Below are positions 29,210 to 39,879 of a DNA stretch of 64,000 nt, piece by piece. Within the stretch, counting starts at the first letter, position 1; every line of letters begins with the position of its first letter. Below the pieces are notes generated by a model. The model was not told the DNA's origin, made no database searches, and saw nothing but the letters and a program-made list of their open reading frames with translations. Position numbers and translations under genes: made by a program. Source of the stretch: Gammaproteobacteria bacterium (GTDB lineage Bacteria; Pseudomonadota; Gammaproteobacteria; Burkholderiales; Gallionellaceae); NCBI GenBank assembly GCA_018813765.1, contig JAHJBC010000006.1, forward strand, positions 248,001 to 312,000. The letters run 5' to 3'.

Positions 29210-30700
29210 ATGAGTAATACACAATACATGTCACGCTCACAGTCAGAAGATAAACCTGCACTGGCAGCAGAGGTGCCGCTTTGTGTCGATCTTGATGGCA
29301 CCCTGATTCTTTCCGATGTGCTGTGGGAGTCGATTATTCAGCTGTGGAGCAAGCCGGCTGCGGCTATTCGCGCTGCATGGGCGCTGCTCCATGGCAAGGC
29401 GGCATTGAAGGGCGTATTGGCGAACGAAGTAGCAATTGATCCTGCCTCTCTGCCGTACCGGGAGGATTTGCTGGCGTTCTTGCGTACAGAAAAGGAGGCC
29501 GGAAGACAATTAATCCTGGTCACTGCTACTCATCGCATGATTGCTGAAAGGGTGGCCGAGCATTTGGGTATTTTTAGCGGCGTAATGGCCACAGAGGAAA
29601 AGCTCAACCTGGGTGGCGAACACAAAAAAGAAGCGCTTGTGGCCGCTTACGGTGTTGGCGGGTTCGACTACATTGGCGATCACCTAAAGGATATGGCCAT
29701 TTTTTCTGTCGCGAGACATTCGTTTCTGGCCGATCCATCCGATAGGCTGAGGAAAATGGCGGACAAGGTTGGCAATGTAGGCAGGGTCTTTTCGCGCAGC
29801 CGAAGCTGGAGCAAGGTCATTCTCAGGACAATGCGAGTTCATCAATATGCCAAGAATGCATTGCTCGGCGTGCCTCTGCTTACTGCACATCTGGTATTGG
29901 ATGCCGGGGCATGGCTGAATCTGATTCTTGCCTTTTTTAGCTTCAGCATGCTGGCGTCAGCAACCTATATTGTTAATGATTTGCATGACTTATCGCTGGA
30001 TCGGAAGCATCAGAAGAAACGATTCAGACCATTAGCCAGCGGCGACATCTCCATCCCGGCTGGAATTGGTTTGGCGTTCATCCTGATATGTGCGAGTTTT
30101 GCCCTTACGCTGGCATTTTTACCCCGCCTTTTTTTTGTTTTCCTGCTGATATATACAGTTCTAACGCTAGCCTATTCTTTTGATCTCAAGCGTCGGCTGA
30201 TCGTGGATGCCTTGGCCTTGGCTATGTTATACACCCTGCGTATCATCGCTGGCGCGGCGGCAATCAGTGTGGTGCTTTCGGAGTGGTTGCTGATGTTCTC
30301 GCTGTTTTTCTTTGTTAGCCTGGCGCTTTTGAAACGGGCTATCGAGCTGGAGGGAATTACTGACGGCAAGCGCATTCCAGGCAGGGGATACGTTCCATCC
30401 GATGCCGACATCATCCGCTCTATTGGTCCATCTTCCGGCTTGCTGGCTGTGTTGGTGTTCGCCCTCTATATCAACAGCCCCGGGGTGACTAAACTTTATA
30501 GCACGCCGCAAATGCTGTGGTTGCTTTGCCCACTGCTCATATACTGGATTACCCGAATCTGGTTTCTGGCCAACCGGGGACAGGTAAATCACGATCCGGT
30601 TGTGTTTGCTCTAATGGATATCCGTAGCTATATTGTCGCGGCGTTTGCGGGCATTATTTTGATGCTCGCCAGTTTCGACCTGTCGAAGAATATTCTATGA
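29210..30700 (+). CDS. HAD-UbiA fusion, DPPR-synthase-like prenyltransferase
   Basis: HAD motif VDLDGTLILSD; UbiA motif VNDLHDLSLDRKHQKKRFRPLASGDIS. Confidence 0.9.
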   Translation: MSNTQYMSRSQSEDKPALAAEVPLCVDLDGTLILSDVLWESIIQLWSKPAAAIRAAWALLHGKAALKGVLANEVAIDPASLPYREDLLAFLRTEKEAGRQLILVTATHRMIAERVAEHLGIFSGVMATEEKLNLGGEHKKEALVAAYGVGGFDYIGDHLKDMAIFSVARHSFLADPSDRLRKMADKVGNVGRVFSRSRSWSKVILRTMRVHQYAKNALLGVPLLTAHLVLDAGAWLNLILAFFSFSMLASATYIVNDLHDLSLDRKHQKKRFRPLASGDISIPAGIGLAFILICASFALTLAFLPRLFFVFLLIYTVLTLAYSFDLKRRLIVDALALAMLYTLRIIAGAAAISVVLSEWLLMFSLFFFVSLALLKRAIELEGITDGKRIPGRGYVPSDADIIRSIGPSSGLLAVLVFALYINSPGVTKLYSTPQMLWLLCPLLIYWITRIWFLANRGQVNHDPVVFALMDIRSYIVAAFAGIILMLASFDLSKNIL

Positions 30701-31059
30701 CTCATTGGCTGTTATTACTGCTGACTGTCATTCTGACTGCAGTGGCGAATCTTCTTCTCAAATATGCAGCAGTCAACCGAGATGAATTGGCAGGGGCAAA
30801 AGGGATTGTTGACAGTCTCTGGGAGCTTTTCACCACACCATCGCTAATTCTGGGGATATTTTGTCTGGGCGTGGCGATGGTCGCATATGCAATAGCGTTG
30901 CGCTATATCAATCTGAGCGTGGCCTATCCCGTCATGACTACATCAGTGGTGGTTCTGGTGGCTATATTTTCGGCGATATATTTTGGAGAGCCGTTCACAC
31001 TGGTAAAAGTGGCCGGGACCGTTATGGTGATCTCTGGCGTTATTTTGTTATCGCAGTAA
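30697..31059 (+). CDS. SMR/EamA-like small membrane transporter (possible lipid-sugar flippase)
   Basis: 120 aa, 4 TM, GEPFTLVKVAGTVMVISGVILLS; ATGA overlap with upstream gene. Confidence 0.82.
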   Translation: MTHWLLLLLTVILTAVANLLLKYAAVNRDELAGAKGIVDSLWELFTTPSLILGIFCLGVAMVAYAIALRYINLSVAYPVMTTSVVVLVAIFSAIYFGEPFTLVKVAGTVMVISGVILLSQ

Positions 31060-31069
31060 CGGGAAGCCC

Positions 31070-32377
31070 ATGCACGCATTCAACGCTTTCCTGCCTTTTC
31101 GGCATTCATTGCAGCGCATTACGGAAGGTTTCAGGGATCCGGCATGGTTGCATAAAGCCGGGTGGTGGGCATTGATAATCGCTCTTCTCTTGCGCGTAGG
31201 TTGGGGCATATCTGTGCCGGTTATTCCGGTTTCTGACAGCAATGCCTACGATGTGTTTGCTCAGAATATCGCTGCAGGTCAGGGTTTCAGCTGGAAGTCA
31301 GGGGAGTTGACGGCATATTGGGCCGTAGGCACTCCTGCAGTATATGCGTTGATATACAGCATATTTGGACATACCTATGTACCCATAGTCGTATTGAACA
31401 TTATTGTGGGACTGGGCACTGTAGCGTTGGCCATGTCCTTGGCACGACGTTGGCTGGGGCCGGTTCCCGCAGTGCTGACCGGCTGGATTCTCGCAATTTG
31501 GCCGCTAATGATTCAATTCACAACGATCCTGGCCAGCGAGATGCTGTTCAATTTTTGTGTTTTGGCAGCGTTCTGGGTGGCGACCATGCCTGGGTGGAAG
31601 TGGCTTCCAAGGGCAGTGGCCGCAGGCGTTATATTGGCTGCTGCTGTGTATATACGGCCAATCGCCCTTTTGCTGGCGCCAGTGATCTATTTTCAGGAGG
31701 CAGTGATTCAGCGACGGTTGATCAGGGCTGGCGCTGCTTGCGCAGTCTCTTGTGTGGTCATGATTGCTTTGATCCTGCCGTGGTCATTACGCAACCTGGA
31801 AGTGTTTGACCGCTTCGTGCTTGTGTCCACGAATGCAGGCACAAATTTCTGGATGGGCAACAATCCAGAGACTACGGGGAGTTATATGCCTGAGCCTGAA
31901 ACGGGCATCGTCAACGAGGCTGAGCGTGACATCTATTTAAAACATAAAGCGTGGGAATACATCGGTCAGGAGCCACTGGCATTTGTGTCCAGGACATTGA
32001 AAAAAGCTGTTTTGCTCCATGACCGGGAATCCATTGGTGTCGTCTGGAATGAAAAAGGCCTGGAACAGAGTTTTGGGCGCTTAGTTCTGCTTCCTCTTAA
32101 GCTCATCAGTAACATCTATTGGTGGCTGATGCTGGCTTGCGCCGGCTACGCTCTGATATTGTTGCTGCGACAACGAACCTGGCTGGAGTTGCTGACCTTG
32201 CCTCCGTTGATTGTATGGGCTTATTACGCTGCGGTGCATAGCATTACTGTGGTCGGAGATCGGTATCACATTCCTTCTGATCCGTTTATCGCAATGCTGG
32301 GGGCTTACGCGATTTTTATTGCGGCGGGAAGAATGGTGGCCGTCGGCAAGGATGAATCGACGCCAAACAGAAATTGA
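31070..32377 (+). CDS. GT39/ArnT-like GT-C glycosyltransferase
   Basis: 435 aa polytopic; DSNAYDVFAQNIAAGQGFSW; periplasmic-loop layout. Confidence 0.8.
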   Translation: MHAFNAFLPFRHSLQRITEGFRDPAWLHKAGWWALIIALLLRVGWGISVPVIPVSDSNAYDVFAQNIAAGQGFSWKSGELTAYWAVGTPAVYALIYSIFGHTYVPIVVLNIIVGLGTVALAMSLARRWLGPVPAVLTGWILAIWPLMIQFTTILASEMLFNFCVLAAFWVATMPGWKWLPRAVAAGVILAAAVYIRPIALLLAPVIYFQEAVIQRRLIRAGAACAVSCVVMIALILPWSLRNLEVFDRFVLVSTNAGTNFWMGNNPETTGSYMPEPETGIVNEAERDIYLKHKAWEYIGQEPLAFVSRTLKKAVLLHDRESIGVVWNEKGLEQSFGRLVLLPLKLISNIYWWLMLACAGYALILLLRQRTWLELLTLPPLIVWAYYAAVHSITVVGDRYHIPSDPFIAMLGAYAIFIAAGRMVAVGKDESTPNRN

Positions 32378-32621
32378 TTTATAGAGTTGCACAGGCAGCT
32401 TGGGAATGCTGCAGCGTTGCGCTGAATATGTGGTGCAAATTTTTTGTGATTCTCGAGGGTGCTCACTATTCGTAAGGTGATAACCACAGGGTTGAAGCTG
32501 TTGTGGCCGCGAGATTGTCTGTCGCAATTGCTGTTGTAATGTTGGTGCAAGATCCACAAGTGGATTTTGCTTTCGTCTGTCAAACCTGATTTCCAATTCC
32601 GGGATTGGGTGTACAAATATA

Positions 32622-33956
32622 ATGCCAATGTCATCAAATACCACGTCCACTCTCAGGCAGCGCGTTTTTAAATCCGGGTCGTGGACCATGCTAGGGTACG
32701 CATTGAATCAAGCTTTGCGTTTCGGAGGCAACCTCATTCTTACGCGCTTATTGTTTCCTGAGGCATTTGGAATGATGGCGATCATTCAGGCCGTGGCTTT
32801 CGGGGCGCACATGCTTACCGATGTCGGAGTGGGACCTTCAATTGTCCAGAATGAGCGCGGAAACAATCCGGTATTCTTGAATACGGTCTGGACAGTCCAA
32901 ATCGTTCGAAGTGTCCTAGTGTGGGTTGGATTATGTGCTTTGGGGTGGCCGCTGGCAGAATTCTATGGTGAGCCCGACTTCGTCAGGATGTTTCCGGTTG
33001 TCGGGTTGGCTGCAATAATCGTAGGCTTTAATTCCACCAAATTGTATACGGCGCAAAGAAATCTTGAGGCAGTGCGAGTGACTCAAATTGAGATTGGCTC
33101 ATATGCGCTTGGATTGTTTTTCACAATATTCCTTGCATGGCTGATGCAATCGGTCTGGGCTCTAGTGTGGGGAGGCGTGTTTTCCGCTGGCCTGAAGATG
33201 GTTGCCAGTCACATTGCGCTTCATGGCATAAAGAATGGATTCGCATGGGACCGGGATACGATCAGCCACATGCGGGGGTTCGGGCGCTGGATACTGCTAA
33301 GTTCGTCACTTACCTTTTTGTCGATAGAAGGCGCGCGCCTACTGATCGGCGCACTGCTTGATATGCGCCAACTGGCTTTGTTTACATTGGCAAGTACGCT
33401 AAGCATGATGTTCTGGCAAGCCATGCAGCAACTTGCCGGTAGTGTGTTTTTCCCAGCCTATTCGGAAGTTAATCGCACCAACCCCAGGAATCTCAAATCG
33501 GTGCTGTTTAAGGCACGGTTGACACTTATCCTGCCCAGTTGGAGCTTGGCAGTCGCATTTACATTTTTTGGATCGCAAATCATGGAGATACTCTACGATG
33601 TGCGATATCACCAATCGGGCATTATGCTTGAGCAGCTTGCAGCCGGTTCGCTCGTGGCTTGTGTATGGGGATCATATTCGGGTGTATTGCTGGCCCTTGC
33701 CAAGGTCGCTCCCATGACGGCGTTGACCGCAATCCAGATCGTATGTCAGTTTGCTATGATGTTCATTGGCTACCAGTATGGAGGAAGTGCTGGTTTGGTT
33801 ATGGGGGTGGCTGCGGCAAACTGGATTGTCTATCCCGCATACGCGTTCGTGATGCACCAGAATGGATTGTGGCAACCCAAGCTGGATCTGATCGTTATTG
33901 CAGCATCGGTTCTGATTGTGGTGTTGGCATGGCCAAGTTTGAATGCTGTTGGCTAA
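32622..33956 (+). CDS. oligosaccharide flippase (Wzx family)
   Basis: MSSNTTSTLRQRVFKSGSWTMLGYALNQALRFGGNLILTRLLFPEAFGMMAIIQA. Confidence 0.9.
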   Translation: MPMSSNTTSTLRQRVFKSGSWTMLGYALNQALRFGGNLILTRLLFPEAFGMMAIIQAVAFGAHMLTDVGVGPSIVQNERGNNPVFLNTVWTVQIVRSVLVWVGLCALGWPLAEFYGEPDFVRMFPVVGLAAIIVGFNSTKLYTAQRNLEAVRVTQIEIGSYALGLFFTIFLAWLMQSVWALVWGGVFSAGLKMVASHIALHGIKNGFAWDRDTISHMRGFGRWILLSSSLTFLSIEGARLLIGALLDMRQLALFTLASTLSMMFWQAMQQLAGSVFFPAYSEVNRTNPRNLKSVLFKARLTLILPSWSLAVAFTFFGSQIMEILYDVRYHQSGIMLEQLAAGSLVACVWGSYSGVLLALAKVAPMTALTAIQIVCQFAMMFIGYQYGGSAGLVMGVAAANWIVYPAYAFVMHQNGLWQPKLDLIVIAASVLIVVLAWPSLNAVG

Positions 33957-34019
33957 CGGCAGGCTGGTCAAAGTGAAGCAATTAAGTCCCGGGGAACCAA
34001 CTAGAGTCTTGGATAACTT

Positions 34020-34970
34020 ATGGTAGATGTTTCGGTAATATTAGTTAGCTACAACACGATTGAGATGACCAAAACGGCACTTAATCATCTTGAGTCTTCC
34101 TCCCACAATCTGGAGACTGAAGTATTCGTTATTGACAACGATTCCAAGGATCATTCTGTTGAAGTTCTTCGAAATGAGTACCCGAATATTAATTTAATCG
34201 AAAACAAATCAAATGTCGGTTTCGGGCGCGCCAATAATCAAGCATTGCCAAATATAAAAGGTCGCTATGTTCTTTTACTGAATACCGACGCCTTTGTGGA
34301 GACGGATACTGTTGCCAAAACCGTTCAATACATGGATGCCAACCCTTGTTGTGGAATTCTCGGTGTCAGGCTAATTGGCCGTGATGGCGAACTGCAACCT
34401 TCATGCCGGTATTTCCCAACCCCCTGGAATCTCTTTCTTGGGCGCTCCGGTCTTAAACGTTTTATCAGGGGCGCAAAATTAGTTGATGACATGTCCTGGG
34501 ATCATGCTTCAGTTCGAGATTGCGACTGGGTTCCCGGCTGCTATTTGCTGATCCGAAAAGAGGTAATTGATGAGGTCGGACTTTTTGATCCTCGATATTT
34601 TCTGTATTACGAAGAAGTGGACCTTTGCTTTGCCGCAAAAAGTGCCGGCTGGGGAGTCACATATTTTCCATACACTTCTGTAATCCACCTCGGAGGGGAG
34701 AGTGCCAAACATCAAGGGGAAATTTCCACAAAGAGCCAGCAGATTGAGTCACTAAAAATTGAAAGTGAACTGTTGTACTTCCGCAAGAACCACGGCTTGA
34801 TGGGTGTATTGGAGCATTTGCTGCTTGATAGTCTCGCTGACTTCATCCAATTTGCCAAAGATATTGTCAAAGCGAGGTCACCGAAGAAAATCATATTTAA
34901 TCTTCGGCGAGCCATGTTTGTATGGAAGATGTTTTTTCGCACGGAACTGGCTACAGTAGCCACGCGCTAG
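34020..34970 (+). CDS. glycosyltransferase family 2 (rhamnosyltransferase-like)
   Basis: SVILVSYNTIEMT; NVGFGRANNQAL; LLLNTDAFV; DPRYFLYYEEVDLCFAAK. Confidence 0.9.
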   Translation: MVDVSVILVSYNTIEMTKTALNHLESSSHNLETEVFVIDNDSKDHSVEVLRNEYPNINLIENKSNVGFGRANNQALPNIKGRYVLLLNTDAFVETDTVAKTVQYMDANPCCGILGVRLIGRDGELQPSCRYFPTPWNLFLGRSGLKRFIRGAKLVDDMSWDHASVRDCDWVPGCYLLIRKEVIDEVGLFDPRYFLYYEEVDLCFAAKSAGWGVTYFPYTSVIHLGGESAKHQGEISTKSQQIESLKIESELLYFRKNHGLMGVLEHLLLDSLADFIQFAKDIVKARSPKKIIFNLRRAMFVWKMFFRTELATVATR

Positions 34971-34979
34971 AGGTCGAAT

Positions 34980-35501
34980 ATGTTTCAGAACATCAAGGCG
35001 GATTTCAGGACATACCGGGGGAATTTCGGAGCGCAAGGCTTTTGGGTAATGCTTGTTTATCGTTTTGGGCGTTGGCGCTATGGTGTTCGCCCAGCAATTT
35101 TGAGAAAATTTTTTTCATTGACTTATAAGCTACTCTATAAATTCATTCAAATTATCACTGGCATCGAATTGCCATGCGAAGCCGAAGTTGGCAAAGGATT
35201 CATCATTGACCACTTCGGAGGAATTGTCGTGAGCGGTTATGCCAAATTTGGAGATAACTGCCGAATTCGGAATGGAGTCGTCGTTGGGCTAAAAAATGTG
35301 GAGGATCCGGTGGGGCCGATTATTGGAAATAATGTGGATATCGGTACAGGTGCCAAGGTGCTGGGCAAGATCAGGGTGGGCAACAACGTGCTGATCGGAG
35401 CCAATGCGGTTGTTCTCTCTGATGTTCCGGATAATTCAATTGCAGTGGGCGTTCCGGCTGTCGTTAAGGCCAGGAATCAATCTGAATCGAGTGCTGTTTG
35501 A
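34980..35501 (+). CDS. LbH serine acetyltransferase family
   Basis: IIDHFGGIVVSGYAKFGDNCRIRNGVVVG; VGVPAVVKARN. Confidence 0.85.
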   Translation: MFQNIKADFRTYRGNFGAQGFWVMLVYRFGRWRYGVRPAILRKFFSLTYKLLYKFIQIITGIELPCEAEVGKGFIIDHFGGIVVSGYAKFGDNCRIRNGVVVGLKNVEDPVGPIIGNNVDIGTGAKVLGKIRVGNNVLIGANAVVLSDVPDNSIAVGVPAVVKARNQSESSAV

Positions 35502-36481
35502 TGAGCATGCTGCGCGTGGGAGTTGTGATAATTGGCCGCAATGAAGGTGATCGTCTCGTGCGGTGTCTGACTTCCCTGAAGTCTCAACTTGTGCAGCTCG
35601 TCTATGTGGATTCGGGCTCGACGGATGAGTCGGTGAAGGTGGCCATCGGCATGGGGGCGGATGTCGTAAATCTGGACATGACTCGGCCATTTACCGCTGC
35701 ACGCGCCAGAAATGAAGGGTTTGAGCGGATGAGGAAGCTTTTTCCGCAAACCGAGTATGTTCAATTTGTGGATGGGGATTGCGAAGTATCACCACTCTGG
35801 CTGGAAAGCGCAGTAAATTTTGCTGATACCCACCTGGACATTGCGGCAGTCTGTGGCCGCCGACGCGAACGATTCCCTGAAAAAACCATATACAACCTTC
35901 TGTGCGATATGGAATGGGATACGCCGATAGGTGAGGCAAAGTCATGCGGCGGCGATGTGCTGATGCGCGTAGACGCTTTTGAGAGTGTGCATGGATTTCG
36001 CCCGGATTTAATTGCTGGTGAGGAGCCTGAGCTATGTGTTCGTCTGAGGGCATCAGGCTGGAGAATCTGGCGGTTGGATCAGGAAATGACGCTGCATGAT
36101 GCTGCGATCACACGCTTTGGGCAGTGGTGGAAGCGGATACGCCGGAGCGGATACGCTTTTGCTGAAGGAGCTCATCTGCATGGCGAGCCTCCCGAACGGC
36201 ATCGCGTGAAAGAGTCTCGGCGTGCCTGGATATGGGGTTTGGGGATTCCTGTTGTTTCAGTCTGTCTGGCAATCTGGTTGGGGGCGTGTGGTTTCGCAAT
36301 GCTGATAATTTATCCTGTACAGGTTGTTCGCCTTGCATTGCAGGGCACACGTTCCGTTGAGGAAAACTGGTGGCGAGCCCTGTTTCTTGTGTTGGGCAAG
36401 TTTCCGGAGGCAATCGGGCAGATGAATTTCATATATAACAGGCTTGCAGGGAAGACAGCGCGCCTGATTGAATACAAGTGA
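35501..36481 (+). CDS. glycosyltransferase family 2
   Basis: MLRVGVVIIGRNEGDRLVRCLTSL; YVDSGSTDESV; FVDGDCEV. Confidence 0.88.
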   Translation: MSMLRVGVVIIGRNEGDRLVRCLTSLKSQLVQLVYVDSGSTDESVKVAIGMGADVVNLDMTRPFTAARARNEGFERMRKLFPQTEYVQFVDGDCEVSPLWLESAVNFADTHLDIAAVCGRRRERFPEKTIYNLLCDMEWDTPIGEAKSCGGDVLMRVDAFESVHGFRPDLIAGEEPELCVRLRASGWRIWRLDQEMTLHDAAITRFGQWWKRIRRSGYAFAEGAHLHGEPPERHRVKESRRAWIWGLGIPVVSVCLAIWLGACGFAMLIIYPVQVVRLALQGTRSVEENWWRALFLVLGKFPEAIGQMNFIYNRLAGKTARLIEYK

Positions 36482-36607
36482 GTGGTCAAATTCTGGAATT
36501 CTTTGCCGTCAATTGAATAATTCAGCGTTTCCCCAAGCTGAAATATCTGTAGAGTTGGATTGGGAGAAATTACTGGCCGTCACAGTAATCAGAAGAAGGT
36601 AATAATA

Positions 36608-37525
36608 ATGAGGGTCGGTGTCGTCGAGACTTTAGGTCATGTCCATCGCTTGGGTAGAGCGATGCATCCTTCTATTACCTTGAACAGTTTCAAGCATCAG
36701 GTCATTTTGATCTTGTTGACCCTGAAATCCCTTCCGGAAATTCGGAAGTGGTATGAGAATTCTGACAACCCATTGCTTGCCCGGGCATTGAAGCGTTTTC
36801 CGCTGATAAGCGGAGCGATCTACTGGCCTTATATAAATCACGCCTGGTCGATGAAACAGCGTCTGGCAACTATCGATCAGCATTACTACATGCTTGGCGG
36901 ACCTGCGGCGATCATCGCTCACGCTACCTTTGAGAAGGTGGAACTGGCACGATTGGACGATAGTTATGCCGGGCTGCATCTGGCGCTGGACAAAGCCGAG
37001 TGGTTTCTGCGTGAGGGTGAGATAGTCCTCAATCTGTTCGTCAATGACCAGCGTATCTATTCCATCGCGTTCACTCTTGGCATAGAAGCTGGCCAACCTT
37101 TGATTTTTGTGGGCGCACTGCAAGGGGTAAAATCTGAGGCCGCGCGGGGGCTATATCGCGATATTACCCACGCCCTTCACGGCATGAGGCCGCGTGACTT
37201 TCTGATGGGTGCACTCAAGCTGACGTGCGCTGAGCTTGATATTCGCAGAATATGGGCAGTTTCCGGCGAGTACCGCCAGCATAACAGCAGTTATTTCGGT
37301 GATTCACATAAGGAGAAGGTGTTAGTTGCTTACGACGAGGTGTGGCTTGAACAAGGCGGATTGGAGCTCGACAACGGCTTTTTCGAAATTCCCACCATCA
37401 TCAGCCGCAAAGACACGGAAGAGATCCCCGCTCGCAAACGTGCCACCTACAAGCGAAGATTCCAGATGCTGGACAAACTGGCTCTGGACATCAAGACCAC
37501 TTTAGCTCAGCATGCGGCGCTGTAA
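36608..37525 (+). CDS. VirK/YbjX (DUF535) family protein
   Basis: IIAHATFEKVELARLDDSYAGLHLALD; FVGALQGVKSEAARGLYRDITHALHGMRPRDFLMGAL. Confidence 0.8.
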   Translation: MRVGVVETLGHVHRLGRAMHPSITLNSFKHQVILILLTLKSLPEIRKWYENSDNPLLARALKRFPLISGAIYWPYINHAWSMKQRLATIDQHYYMLGGPAAIIAHATFEKVELARLDDSYAGLHLALDKAEWFLREGEIVLNLFVNDQRIYSIAFTLGIEAGQPLIFVGALQGVKSEAARGLYRDITHALHGMRPRDFLMGALKLTCAELDIRRIWAVSGEYRQHNSSYFGDSHKEKVLVAYDEVWLEQGGLELDNGFFEIPTIISRKDTEEIPARKRATYKRRFQMLDKLALDIKTTLAQHAAL

Positions 37526-37601
37526 TCATCGAAGGTCGCTACAATTCAAAATATACAGACATTTTTAAAGGTGGGATTTCTTTACAGGATATCAAAACAG
37601 C

Positions 37602-38426
37602 ATGTACCAAGCTTTCTACGGTTTGAAGGAAAATCCATTCTCGATTCAACCCGACCCGGATTACCTGTATTTCGGTCGCCGCCATACTTATGCGTACGCG
37701 ACAATGGAGTTCGGAATAAAGAACCGGGCAGGATTTATGGTGGTCAGTGGCGAGATTGGATGCGGAAAGACCACTCTGATTCGGCATCTGTTGAACAACC
37801 TGGCGTCAGATCATACGGTGGGATTGGTTTACAACACTCATCGCGAGATATCCAACCTGTTGGAGTGGATCATGCTTTCTCTGGGGCTACCATATGACGG
37901 TAAATCCAACGTTGCGCTCTTTGATGCATTTCAGCGGTTTTTGATTGAGCAATATGGTTTGGGGAAGAGCGTGCTGCTGATCATAGATGAGGCACAGAAT
38001 CTCAGCCCGGATGCACTTGAGTCTTTGCGGATGCTTTCAAACATTAATGCAGACAAGGATCAATTGCTGCAAATCATGTTGGTTGGACAGCCGCAGTTGA
38101 AAGATATGCTTATGCGGCCGGAACTACTGCAGTTCTCGCAGCGAGTTGAAGTCGACTTTCATATCAAGCCATTTGCTGCTCCTGACGTACAAGGATATAT
38201 AGAGCATCGGCTGGCAGTTGCGGGCCGAAATTCTCCCCTTTTTACTCCTGATGCTTGCGACAAGATTGCTGAGGCTACTCAAGGTATTCCCAGGCGAATT
38301 AATATTCTTTGCAATACAGCACTGGTATATGGCTTTTCAGCCGAGGCTGAGCTTATCGATAGAACTTTGGTTGAAGAAGTGTTAAGTGACAAGGCGGAAT
38401 TTGGAGCTTTGTCAAATTCGGAATGA
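37602..38426 (+). CDS. ExeA-like AAA ATPase (exosortase system-associated ATPase type)
   Basis: MYQAFYGLKENPFSIQPDPDYLYFGRRH; VVSGEIGCGKTTLIRHLL; LLIIDEAQNLSPDALE. Confidence 0.88.
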   Translation: MYQAFYGLKENPFSIQPDPDYLYFGRRHTYAYATMEFGIKNRAGFMVVSGEIGCGKTTLIRHLLNNLASDHTVGLVYNTHREISNLLEWIMLSLGLPYDGKSNVALFDAFQRFLIEQYGLGKSVLLIIDEAQNLSPDALESLRMLSNINADKDQLLQIMLVGQPQLKDMLMRPELLQFSQRVEVDFHIKPFAAPDVQGYIEHRLAVAGRNSPLFTPDACDKIAEATQGIPRRINILCNTALVYGFSAEAELIDRTLVEEVLSDKAEFGALSNSE

Positions 38427-38604
38427 GTGGGAGTCATCAGGCTTTGTGATGGACGAACTGCATTGTGGTGATTTCGAAACGCGATGGTTGTGCGCCTATT
38501 CATCCATCTGAACCGGCTGATTGGGCGTGTAATAATTTCCTGAATAAGTTCCACGAGTAACTGTGGGCCGACAGGATCAGCTGTTTACATAGTGACAATG
38601 TTGC

Positions 38605-39852
38605 ATGCCAAATATTCGAAATAATATGATTACAGGGGAAGCGCCAGCTGTGAATCAGTTTCGTATCGCATATCTCATCAATCAGTATCCCAAGGTTAGT
38701 CATACCTTTATCCGGCGCGAAATTCTGGCACTCGAACGCCAGGGTTTCGACATACAGCGTATCGCGCTGCGCGGCTGGGATGCTGAGCTTGCGGATGAAG
38801 AGGACAGACGGGAACGAACCCGGACGCAATATGTGCTGCAAGAAGGTATCTTTGCCCTGCTGTGGGCTGTATTGCGGACGCTACTGACGAGGCCCCGACG
38901 ATTTGCGTCAGCACTTATGCTGGCATTTCGCATGGGACGCGGAGGTGAGCGCCCATGGCCATATCATCTGGTTTATCTTGCCGAGGCATGCCACATATTG
39001 CCGTGGTTGAAATCCTTCGGCGCAAACCACGTGCATGCCCATTTCAGCACCAATTCGACAGAAGTTGTGATGCTGGCAAATGCCATGGGTGGCCCCCCCT
39101 TTAGCTTTACGGTTCACGGACAGGTAGAGTTGTATTATGGTGGGCTAGCGGAAAAGGTACGCCGGGCAGCTTTTGTGGTGGCGATCAGTTCTTTCGGACG
39201 AAGCCAGCTATATCATTGGATTGATCATGCTCTCTGGCACAAGGTAAAAGTGGTTCATTGCGGGCTGGAGGAAGCATTCCATTCTATGGAGACATCTCCG
39301 CCTGCCGCCGCACCGCGGTTGGTCTGTGTAGGTCGACTGTCCAAGGAAAAAGGGCAGTTGTTGCTGGTCGAGGCCGCGCACAGGATGGCCGAGAAGGGCA
39401 TCAGGTTCGAATTGGTATTGGCGGGTGATGGTGAGATGCGCTCGGAAGTGGAGAATCTGATCGCTCACTATGGCTTGGCTGGACAAATCCGGATTACCGG
39501 CTGGATAAGCAGCAACCAGGTTCGAGATGAAATCCTGGCAGCACGCGGATTGGTTCTCCCCAGTTTCTCCGAGGGGCTTCCAGTAGTGATCATGGAGGCC
39601 ATGGTACTGCGCAGACCAGTGCTGGCAACCTATGTGGGAGGGATTCCAGAACTGGTGCGACAGGGAATAGACGGGTGGCTTTTCCCGGCTGGGTCAATCG
39701 AAGACTTAACGGCAGCCATGGAGGATTGTTTATTTAAGTCTCCCGGTGAGTTAAGGAGAATGGGCGAAGCCTGTTTCGACCGTGCTGTAGAGCGGCACTC
39801 GATCGACACCGAGTCGGCGAAGCTTGCTAAACTGTTTCTGGAAACCACCTAG
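38605..39852 (+). CDS. glycosyltransferase family 4
   Basis: RLVCVGRLSKEKGQLLLVEAA; PSFSEGLPVVIMEAM. Confidence 0.92.
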   Translation: MPNIRNNMITGEAPAVNQFRIAYLINQYPKVSHTFIRREILALERQGFDIQRIALRGWDAELADEEDRRERTRTQYVLQEGIFALLWAVLRTLLTRPRRFASALMLAFRMGRGGERPWPYHLVYLAEACHILPWLKSFGANHVHAHFSTNSTEVVMLANAMGGPPFSFTVHGQVELYYGGLAEKVRRAAFVVAISSFGRSQLYHWIDHALWHKVKVVHCGLEEAFHSMETSPPAAAPRLVCVGRLSKEKGQLLLVEAAHRMAEKGIRFELVLAGDGEMRSEVENLIAHYGLAGQIRITGWISSNQVRDEILAARGLVLPSFSEGLPVVIMEAMVLRRPVLATYVGGIPELVRQGIDGWLFPAGSIEDLTAAMEDCLFKSPGELRRMGEACFDRAVERHSIDTESAKLAKLFLETT

Positions 39853-39879
39853 CGTGTCGATAATTGGGGCGACAATGCA

